Shown here: positions 1 through 5,488 of the stretch, piece after piece
Layout of the letters: every line of letters begins with the position of its first letter
Position numbering within the stretch: position 1 is the first letter of the stretch
Assembly: GCA_038227745.1 (NCBI GenBank)
Contig: JBBRPS010000415.1
Location: forward strand, 1-9,047
DNA length: 9,047 nt
Reading direction: 5' to 3'
From: DASPXY01 sp038227745
Lineage (GTDB): Bacteria > Planctomycetota > Planctomycetia > Gemmatales > Gemmataceae
Notes under the pieces: generated by a model
The model's database searches: none
What the model was told of the DNA's origin: nothing
What the model saw: only the letters and a program-made list of their open reading frames with translations
Position numbers and translations under genes: made by a program

Positions 1-1
1 C

Positions 2-571
2 TCCCTGGAGGAGTTGAAGAAGGACGCCGGCAAGCACCCGCTCCGCGTTGCCGTCCTCGACGCCGCCAAGGTCATGCAGGAGAACGCCGAGAAGTTCTCG
101 ATGCGCGAGACCTTCGCCGAGGCCTCGAACGCCGCGGTCAAGGGCCAGATCAAGAAGGAGCAGAAGCAGCCCGCCAAGGCGGAGCTCTTCCTCAAGGACG
201 CCCTGGAGGAGTTGAAGAAGGCCGGCGAGAAGCGCGACCAGGAGATGTCGAAGCGCTGGCAGGCGAACTACGACTACGTCCTCGCCCGGCTGCTGGCGCG
301 GCTGGTGTACGAAACGGAGTACAACTTCGCGCTGGCCCAGATCCGCACCGACACGCTGCCCGAGCCGCCCGACGGCAAGAAGACGGGCTACCGCCTCGGC
401 TCGCGGGCCAAGGTGAGCGTGACGGAGAGCTTCGCCAAGGACTGGGTCAAGGAGATGAAGCGGACCTGGGACAAGATCGTCAATGAGTATCCCCAGACGC
501 CCTGGGCCATCATCGCCCAGCGTGAGCGCATGACCGTCCTCGGCCTCGAGTGGCGGGCGCTCAAGGAATAA
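2..571 (+). CDS. C-terminal part of a large helical, charged protein (possibly a planctomycete VWA-domain protein); 5' end outside window
   Basis: The reading frame is open from the first bases of the window to a TAA at 569-571, so this is the 3' end of a longer gene; the TTG at 14 is only an in-frame codon, not a convincing start. The visible 189 residues are rich in Lys, Glu and Ala and should be mostly helical. A charged segment with LEELKK occurs twice (near positions 4-20 and 202-220). The last 40 residues contain a WDKIV-NEYPQTPW-A-IIAQRE-LGLEW pattern, which I remember from the C-termini of planctomycete proteins annotated as VWA-domain proteins. The VWA domain itself would lie upstream and cannot be seen, so that identity is a guess from memory. 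A TPR-like or other helical-repeat protein is the alternative. The gene converges with the NrnA gene, with a 455-bp repeat-filled gap between them. Confidence 0.6.
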   Translation, partial: SLEELKKDAGKHPLRVAVLDAAKVMQENAEKFSMRETFAEASNAAVKGQIKKEQKQPAKAELFLKDALEELKKAGEKRDQEMSKRWQANYDYVLARLLARLVYETEYNFALAQIRTDTLPEPPDGKKTGYRLGSRAKVSVTESFAKDWVKEMKRTWDKIVNEYPQTPWAIIAQRERMTVLGLEWRALKE

Positions 572-1026
572 CGCCGGGGTTTTCGTGGCGTGGCAAGCCG
601 GGGGCGGCAGCCTCCGGAGGATTAGAGCGGTTTGCAGCGGTTCGTGGCCGACTCGCTCCGCGAGTCGGGGGGGCGCCAATCTCGCGGATCGTGGCCGACT
701 CGCTCCGCGAGTCGGGGGGGGCGACAATCCCCCGACTCGCGGAGCGAGTCGGCCACGATCCGCTGAACCCGGCCGCAAACCGCTCTAGTCCTCCGGGGGC
801 TGCCGCCCCGGCTCGTCTATCGTTCCGGCCGCGGGATGGGTTGGCCCGGTCGCGGCGGCGGTGGCTCTCCCGGTTCCGGCTCCGCGAGCCGCCGGGCTGG
901 CCCCGGCGGGGTCTGTGGGGGTGTCGCTGCGCGACGGGCCGCCGGCTCGCTCCTTCGTTGCTCTGCCTCTGACCGCAACCCTTGCGCAGCGAGTCGCCGG
1001 GCGCTCGCGGCCAAACGGTCCTCTCC
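572..1026. other. Repeat-rich gap between convergent genes, no gene seen
   Basis: This 455-bp gap separates the 3' ends of two convergent genes. Its left half is the nested repeat described separately (597-812). The right half (813-1026) is GC-rich and holds several short palindromes with three-base loops: 878-890 (GGCTC-CGC-GAGCC), 923-935 (GTCGC-TGC-GCGAC) and a partial inverted copy near 984-998 (reverse complement GGCGACTCGCTGCGC). These resemble the hairpins of the nested repeat and may be decayed copies. Open frames on both strands here have low-complexity Arg/Pro/Gly/Ala composition and no start signals. I see no U-tract terminator, although the palindromes could stop transcription from either side. 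Confidence 0.7.
597..812. repeat. Nested palindromic element: two direct units plus one inverted unit inside flanking inverted repeats
   Basis: The outer arms, 597-635 and 775-812, are inverted copies differing by one indel and two substitutions, and include AGAGCGGTTTGC. Inside are three copies of a unit GCGG(A/T)TCGTGGCC followed by the hairpin CGACTCGC-TCC-GCGAGTCG and a G-run. Copy A starts at 637, copy B at 684 (direct, 47 nt on), and copy C, inverted, spans 729-763. B and C form a perfect 35-bp inverted repeat (684-718 against 729-763) with a 10-nt spacer. The right arm has about 10 nt between the outer arm and the unit that the left arm lacks. The element begins 25 nt after the stop of the left gene. 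It looks like a REP- or MITE-type dispersed element; a bidirectional terminator role is possible but not shown. Confidence 0.9.
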
Positions 1027-2013
1027 TCACCCCGCGGCGGCGAGGGCGGCGTGGACCGCTTCCAGGACGCGCGTGTGGGCCTCGGCCAGGGTGGTTTCGA
1101 GGATGGCGCCGGCGGCAAGCCGATGTCCGCCGCCGCCGAATAGCCCGGCCAGCCGCGCCACGTCCACCCGGCTCCGCGCCCGGAAGCTGACCTTCACCCC
1201 GCCGCGCGGCTGCTCCATGAACAGCAGTCCCACCTCCACGCCCGCCAGGCTGCGCGGGTAGTTCACGAGGTCCTCGGAATCCTGCGGGAGGGCGCCGGTG
1301 GCCGTGTAGTCCTCCCGGCGGATTTCGGTGTGCGCGACCAGGCCATCGGCGCTCATCTGCAGGCGCTCCAGCACCAGGCCCATCAGGCGCAGGCGCGGCA
1401 GCGTGTTCAGCTCGTAGAGCTGCTCGTAGACCTGCGTCGGGCGTGCGCCACCGCGCAGCAGTTGCTCGGCCAGGGCGAAGGTGGCGGCGGTGGCGTTGGG
1501 GTGGCGGAACCAACCGGTGTCGGTCGCCAGGGCGGCGAACAGACACTCGGCGGCGCCCGGCGTCAGCGTCTCGCCGAGCGCCTCAATGGCCTCGGAGACC
1601 AGCCGGCCCGTGGCCTCGGCGGTGGTGTTCACCAGGCGCAGCGCGCCCAGGTCATCCTGCGACAGATGGTGGTCGATGACGACCTTGTCGGCCGGCAGGG
1701 AGGCGAGGAACGGGCCGAAATCGCCGAGTTGGTTCCAGGTGCCGGTGTCGAGGACGACGACCGCGTCGCTGCCGCGCCAGGCATCGCCCGGGGGCGCGAA
1801 GCGCTCGATCCGCCGCTGCGGATCGAGGAAGTCGCAGCGCGGCGGCCAGGCGCTGGCGATGACCATGCGCACCTCCTTGCCGAGGCGGCGCAGAACCTCG
1901 GCCAGGGCGAGCATCGAACCGAGGCCGTCGGCGTCCGGACGGATGTGGGTGGTCAGCAGGAAGCGCCGGTGGCGATGCACCAGGGCGACGAAGGGGGCCC
2001 AGTCAATATCCAT
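1027..2013 (-). CDS. nrnA: DHH/DHHA1 phosphoesterase, bifunctional oligoribonuclease / pAp phosphatase (NrnA type)
   Basis: The 328-residue product has the standard NrnA layout and length. The N-terminal DHH domain carries a THIRPDADGLGS motif (H23, D27, D29), D89 in VVLDTG, the signature D114-H115-H116 and D165 in LATDTGWF; these residues bind the two catalytic metal ions. The C-terminal DHHA1 domain ends with the substrate-binding GGGGH motif (293-297). Family members degrade 2-5 nt RNA fragments and dephosphorylate 3'-phosphoadenosine 5'-phosphate in the cytoplasm. The ATG at 2013 is preceded by AGAAAGG (2020-2026) at 6-nt spacing. The gene starts 35 nt after the glycosyltransferase stop, so co-transcription is likely, though a TATAAT hexamer overlaps that stop. 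Family assignment is firm; which of the two activities dominates cannot be read from sequence. Confidence 0.93.
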   Translation of the reverse strand: MDIDWAPFVALVHRHRRFLLTTHIRPDADGLGSMLALAEVLRRLGKEVRMVIASAWPPRCDFLDPQRRIERFAPPGDAWRGSDAVVVLDTGTWNQLGDFGPFLASLPADKVVIDHHLSQDDLGALRLVNTTAEATGRLVSEAIEALGETLTPGAAECLFAALATDTGWFRHPNATAATFALAEQLLRGGARPTQVYEQLYELNTLPRLRLMGLVLERLQMSADGLVAHTEIRREDYTATGALPQDSEDLVNYPRSLAGVEVGLLFMEQPRGGVKVSFRARSRVDVARLAGLFGGGGHRLAAGAILETTLAEAHTRVLEAVHAALAAAG

Positions 2014-2047
2014 GGCAGGCCTTTCTGTGGTGTCTCAAATGCTGTGC

Positions 2048-2053
2048 ATTATA
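2048..2053 (-). promoter_or_regulatory. Possible -10 element (TATAAT) ahead of the NrnA gene
   Basis: A perfect TATAAT on the minus strand overlaps the TAA stop of the glycosyltransferase gene and lies 34 nt upstream of the NrnA ATG. There is no recognisable -35 at 16-18 bp and no extended TGn. It may be a weak internal promoter giving the NrnA gene its own transcript, or just the chance sequence around a stop codon. Confidence 0.3.
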
Positions 2054-2861
2054 CGAAGCCACGGCCAGGCAGAGGGCGCACGGTCACGTCGCCGTCCCGA
2101 TCTGCCGGGGCGACGGCGGGCAGAGGCGTGGTCTTCTTACGGAACAGCACCTGCGACCACCAGAAGGGGACCAGGTGGCCGAGCGTACGCGGGATGTCGC
2201 TCAACCGGACCGTGCTGCGGCCGCGCCGCCGCGGGCGGTGGCGGACGGGGGCCTCGGCGATCTCGTAACCGAGTTGGCGGGCGCGGGTGAGCATCTCCGT
2301 GTTGACGAAGAAGCCGCGCGACTCCGGCAGCAAGTCCGCCAGCGCCTCCCGGCGGAAGACCTTCAGGGCGCAGTCGCAGTCACGGACGCCGGTCCCCAGC
2401 AGGCGGCGGACCAGGACGTTGTACCCCCACGAGCAGAAGCGCCGCCGCCACGGGTCCTGCCGGTTGACGCGGTAGCCCACGGCCACGGGAGAGCGGTCCG
2501 TCAGGGGAACGAGGAGGGCGAGGTCGTCGAGGTAAAATTGGCAGTCGGCGTCGGTGAAGGCGACGCGCTCGCCCCGGGCCGCCTCGAAGCCGGTGCGCAG
2601 GGCGGCGCCGTAGCCGCGGTTGCGCTCGTGGCCGAGGACGCGCACGTTCGGCCGGTTCCACGCTGCCGCCGCCGCCGCCTCGGCGGTCTGGTCCGTGCTG
2701 CCGTCGTCCACGATCAGCACTTCGTAGTCGCGCGCCAGCCGGGCCAGCGCCTCGTCCGCCTCGCGGACCACCTGGGCCACCCCCGCCTCCTCGTTGTAGG
2801 CCGGAATGACCAGCGACAGCGACCAGTCCCCAATGCCCTTGCCGTGTCCCTGTCCGCCCAT
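2049..2861 (-). CDS. Family 2 glycosyltransferase (dolichyl-phosphate mannose synthase-like)
   Basis: The 270-residue protein has a GT-A fold signature: SLVIPAYNEE (16-25) at the nucleotide-binding strand, VDDGSTDQT (51-59), the ERNRGYGAALRTG loop (79-91) and the metal-binding D104-A-D106 with Q108 (DADCQ). This pattern is typical of polyprenyl-phosphate mannose/glucose synthases, which move a sugar from a nucleotide sugar to a lipid carrier at the inner face of the membrane. I see no transmembrane helices after the catalytic domain; the C-terminus (FWWSQVLFRKK) could touch the membrane. The start is well supported: AAGGAGG at 2868-2874, 6 nt before the ATG at 2861. The donor and acceptor are unknown. 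It is probably co-transcribed with the NrnA gene, with no obvious functional link. Confidence 0.88.
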   Translation of the reverse strand: MGGQGHGKGIGDWSLSLVIPAYNEEAGVAQVVREADEALARLARDYEVLIVDDGSTDQTAEAAAAAAWNRPNVRVLGHERNRGYGAALRTGFEAARGERVAFTDADCQFYLDDLALLVPLTDRSPVAVGYRVNRQDPWRRRFCSWGYNVLVRRLLGTGVRDCDCALKVFRREALADLLPESRGFFVNTEMLTRARQLGYEIAEAPVRHRPRRRGRSTVRLSDIPRTLGHLVPFWWSQVLFRKKTTPLPAVAPADRDGDVTVRPLPGRGFV

Positions 2862-2987
2862 GACCTTCCTCCTTGTTCGGGTCGAGGCGGCAACTTACCA
2901 CGGGCCGACCGCGAAGGCCATGCGGACTTGTTCGGACGGCGGGAAGACAGGGAAGCGGCGCAACGTGTGAGGGGTGGTAGGGCCTCC

Positions 2988-3053
2988 GGGTTGTGGGTCA
3001 GGACTCCGCTCCTGACATGTCCATGTCAGGATTGGAATCCTGACCCACAACCC
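2988..3053. repeat. Palindromic repeat, family 2, copy 1
   Basis: The 56-nt core (2993-3048) starts GTGGGTCAGG and ends CCTGACCCAC, with matching GGGTT and AACCC outside it. Each half is also a hairpin of its own (GTCAGGA and TCCTGAC arms), so the element can fold as one long stem or two short ones. Its reverse complement matches the element at 8839-8894 at 49 of 56 positions without gaps. It lies 17 nt after the stop of the DUF1080 gene and upstream of the glycosyltransferase gene. The rest of this 209-bp gap shows no gene and no clear promoter. Confidence 0.9.
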
Positions 3054-3070
3054 GAGCGACGGCGTGCGGA

Positions 3071-3814
3071 CTACGGCAGTTCCTTGATGCGGATGCGGCG
3101 GAACTCGAACTTGCCGGTCTCCGCCTGCAGGCCGACGCCGCCGTTGGTGGGCAGGTTCCGCATCGTCTCCAGCTTCTCGCCGTTGCACAGGCACTCGGCG
3201 ATGGCCCCGATCTCGACCACGATCTTCTTAATGTCCACCGGCTTGCCGTTGAACTTCGCCTCGGGCTTGCCGTCGCGGACCGTCACCTCGAGGTTGTCCT
3301 TCGGCGTCACCACCTTGCCGTTGACAGTGGTCGTGGGCACGTTATTCGTCACGGTGATGTCCAGTTCGTTCCAGCCGTCGTTCTTGAACTTCTTGAGGTG
3401 CTTGTGCTCGTTGCGGCGGATGTAGTCGCGCACCTGCAACTGCGGGCCGCGCAGGTACACGCCGCTGTCCGCCTTGAGGGCTGCCCGGAACTCCATCTTG
3501 AGGCGGAAGTTCTTCGGGAACTTCTCGATGGTGTAGAGGTCCTTGATGCCGCCCTTGCCCTTGGCGTCCTTCTCCATCATGACGATGGCGCCGTTCTCGA
3601 CCTTGATGCGGCCATCGGCCGTCTCGGTCTTGCCCTCCAGGGAGGCCTTCGGCGTGGGCGTGTAGCGCCAGCCGGTGAGGTCCTTGCCATTGAACAGGCT
3701 CTTGTAGCCCTCTTCCACCTTGAGGTCGTCGCCGGCGGACGACGGTCGCGCGAGTGCGGACGCGGCGGTCAAGACGAGGGCGGCCACGACCAGTCTCTGG
3801 GTTAGGGAACGCAA
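3071..3814 (-). CDS. Secreted DUF1080 / 3-keto-disaccharide hydrolase family protein
   Basis: I place the start at a TTG at 3814, because AAAGGAG (3821-3827) sits 6 nt upstream and the product then begins with a clean signal peptide: MRSLTQR, a hydrophobic run (8-21) and likely cleavage after A22 or after S-S-A27. The open frame continues to 4111, but that extension is Arg/Pro-rich and has no ribosome site. The mature protein carries DUF1080 hallmarks: YKSLFNGKDLTGWR (36-49), FRLKMEFRA followed by DSGVYLRG, GWNELDITV, VNGKVV and a closing GGVGLQAETGKFEFRRIRIKEL strand pair. The fold is a concanavalin-like beta sandwich, common in many paralogues in planctomycetes. Known relatives hydrolyse 3-keto-glycosides outside the cytoplasm. 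The 247-residue length suits a single-domain member. Substrate cannot be told. Confidence 0.88.
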   Translation of the reverse strand: MRSLTQRLVVAALVLTAASALARPSSAGDDLKVEEGYKSLFNGKDLTGWRYTPTPKASLEGKTETADGRIKVENGAIVMMEKDAKGKGGIKDLYTIEKFPKNFRLKMEFRAALKADSGVYLRGPQLQVRDYIRRNEHKHLKKFKNDGWNELDITVTNNVPTTTVNGKVVTPKDNLEVTVRDGKPEAKFNGKPVDIKKIVVEIGAIAECLCNGEKLETMRNLPTNGGVGLQAETGKFEFRRIRIKELP

Positions 3815-4127
3815 GCGGTGCTCCTTTGCGAAAGGGGTAACGGGGACCACGCCCCAGGTTGCTCGTGAAGCACGGGGAGAGGGAGAACGTCCGTTCGCGG
3901 CGCGCGTGCGGGACATCGTAGCCACTCCGGCAGCGGCGGGGGCCATGCGGGCAGGACCGACTCGGGGGGTGACGGACCGGACGGTGAGCCGCGGGCTCGC
4001 CGCTCCGGAACGTGTTGGGGGTAGACGTAAGGATAGCCGGGGTTCGGGCCGGAGTCGAGCATTTCCTTGGAATTTACCCGGCCGGGAGCGGGGCCGGCAG
4101 CCCGTCCCCATCCCCGTGCCTGCCAGG
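3815..4127. other. 313-bp intergenic gap upstream of the DUF1080 gene
   Basis: No gene is convincing here. On the minus strand, TCGACT (4053-4058) and TATCCT (4030-4035) are 17 bp apart, each 4 of 6 to the sigma-70 consensus; this is a weak candidate promoter for the DUF1080 gene with a leader of about 200 nt. A GC hairpin (arms 4078-4083 and 4092-4097) lies about 30 nt beyond the enolase stop, without a U-tract, and could be a poor terminator. Unlike the gaps at 597, 2988, 7294 and 8839, this one carries no large palindromic element. Confidence 0.4.
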
Positions 4128-5243
4128 TCAGATGCCGTACTTCTTCAGGCCCTCGCGGTTGAGTTCGATCCCCAGGCCCGGCCGGTCGGGGATGGGCAGG
4201 TAGCCCTCGGCGTCCACACGGAAGGGCTGCGCGATGATCTCCTCGAGGTACGGCGACGGCGTCAGGTACTCGACGTACTGCGCCACCGGCAGGGCGGCAA
4301 CGAGCTGCAAGTCGGCGGCGAGGCCGATGGCCGTGTTCCAGCCGTGCGGCACGAGCAGGATATTGTGCTCGTAGGCCATCCAGCCGATTCGCCACGCCTC
4401 CGTCAGGCCGCCGCATTTCGTACAATCCGGCTGGATGATGTCCACGGCATGACGTTCGAGGAACGGCCGGAAGCTCTGTCGCCGCGTCAGCACCTCGCCG
4501 GTGGTGATCGGCAGGGGGGCGTGGCGGCGCAGCTCGACGTAGCCCTCGAGGTCGTCCGGCGGCAGCGCCTCCTCGAACCAGACGACGTCATAGGCGGCGA
4601 GCATCTTCGCCGTCTCGAGCGCCCACTTGTAGCCGTGCGGCCAGAACGGGTCGCTGCCGCCGGCGTCCACCATCAGTTCGATGCCGGGGCCGACCGTCTC
4701 GCGGGCCGTCTTGACGAGCAGCTCGTCGGTCTTGCGGTCACGGCGGCCGAAGGGGCGCCAGCCGAGCTTGATGGCCTTGAAGCCGCGGGCGATGGCGTGC
4801 TGGAGTTTCTCGCGCAGGCGCGGCGGCTCGTCGAAGAGCATCGAGCCGTAGGGCTTGATGCGGTCGCGGTAGCGGCCGCCGAGCAAGCGGCTGACAGGCT
4901 GATTGCAGATCTTGCCCATGAGGTCCCAGAGGGCGATGTCGATGCCGCTGATGGCGTGCTCGACCGTGCCGCCGCGGCCCTGCCAGAAGGTGGACTGGCG
5001 CAGCTTCTCGGTGACGCGCATCGGCTCGTCGGCGCGCTCGCCGATGAGGAGCGGCCGCAGCAGGCGGACGGCGGCCTCGACGAGGGCCTTGCCGGTCATG
5101 GCGCTGCCGACGCCCACGAGGCCCTCGTCGGTGAGGACCTCGACGATGGTGTTGAGGTCGTCCTCGGGTTTGAGTTCCTCGGCCCAGCCGCCCTCGACGG
5201 TGCCGCCGGACAGGCCGGTGAGACGGATGTCGGTGATCTTCAT
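4128..5243 (-). CDS. Enolase-superfamily enzyme, mandelate racemase / muconate lactonizing enzyme type
   Basis: From the ATG at 5243 the product is 371 residues, the usual size. The N-terminal capping domain (about 1-125) contains the WQGRGGTVEHAISGIDIALWDL segment. The barrel domain shows K159 (AIKLGW), metal ligands D193 (MVDAGG), E224 (WFEEAL) and E250 (TTGEVL), and a probable catalytic pair D273 (IIQPD) and H300 (LVPHGWNT), the arrangement of the mandelate racemase subgroup. Such enzymes abstract a proton next to a carboxylate; many are sugar-acid dehydratases or racemases. The usual KxK is reduced to one lysine, since the earlier position is A157. The exact reaction is not readable. The frame is open upstream to 5492, but that part overlaps the small ORF and is Arg/Pro/Gln-rich. 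The ribosome site is weak (AAGAAAG just before the ATG), which with the 17-nt gap suggests coupling to the small ORF. Confidence 0.88.
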   Translation of the reverse strand: MKITDIRLTGLSGGTVEGGWAEELKPEDDLNTIVEVLTDEGLVGVGSAMTGKALVEAAVRLLRPLLIGERADEPMRVTEKLRQSTFWQGRGGTVEHAISGIDIALWDLMGKICNQPVSRLLGGRYRDRIKPYGSMLFDEPPRLREKLQHAIARGFKAIKLGWRPFGRRDRKTDELLVKTARETVGPGIELMVDAGGSDPFWPHGYKWALETAKMLAAYDVVWFEEALPPDDLEGYVELRRHAPLPITTGEVLTRRQSFRPFLERHAVDIIQPDCTKCGGLTEAWRIGWMAYEHNILLVPHGWNTAIGLAADLQLVAALPVAQYVEYLTPSPYLEEIIAQPFRVDAEGYLPIPDRPGLGIELNREGLKKYGI

Positions 5244-5260
5244 AACTTTCTTCGCGTCTC

Positions 5261-5470
5261 TCAGGAGTCGCGGTCTGTCGGCCGGCGGGTGGCGTCCTTG
5301 TCGAGGGCGTTGAGGCCCTCGGAGCTGTGCCGGCCGAAGTCGAACTCGCTGTGCGGCGCCTCTTCGGGGTTCTCGGTCAGCTCGCGCTTGAGGTGGGCAC
5401 GGCGCTTCTTGTTGCCGGCCTTCTTGACGTCGCGCTTCAGCTTGCGGAGGCGGCGTTTGTCCTGGTCCAT
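5261..5470 (-). CDS. Small basic conserved-type protein between ilvB and the enolase
   Basis: The 69-residue product starts MDQDKRRLRKLKRDVKKAG and is strongly basic over residues 5-29, then acidic and polar (ENPEEAPHSEFDFG), ending in a charged tail. No domain name comes to mind, but I recall similar short proteins with the KRRLRKLKRD...KRRxHLKRxL...NPEEA pattern in planctomycete genomes. The start is supported by GGGAG (5477-5481), 6 nt upstream of the ATG, and it begins 18 nt after the ilvB stop and ends 17 nt before the enolase ATG, the packing of an operon. The basic amphipathic helix could bind RNA or the ribosome; this is inference only. No signal peptide or membrane segment is present. 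Confidence 0.75.
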   Translation of the reverse strand: MDQDKRRLRKLKRDVKKAGNKKRRAHLKRELTENPEEAPHSEFDFGRHSSEGLNALDKDATRRPTDRDS

Positions 5471-5488
5471 GATTAACTCCCGCGGCCT

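Noticed and set aside
637..763. CRISPR array in the repeated 47-nt units
   Set aside because: There are only three units, one inverted, with no unique spacers of constant length and no cas genes nearby.
561..1546. Several long frames on both strands through the repeat region and the 3' half of the NrnA gene
   Set aside because: They are Arg/Pro/Gly-rich shadows of the palindromes and of the NrnA coding strand, with no start signals or motifs.
3802..4062. 86-residue minus-strand frame from an ATG at 4062 beginning MLDSGPNPGYPYVYPQ, overlapping the DUF1080 start
   Set aside because: The purine-rich sequence is almost touching the ATG and so poorly placed, and the rest is low-complexity Pro/Arg/Ser. 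A leader peptide role cannot be excluded but nothing supports it.
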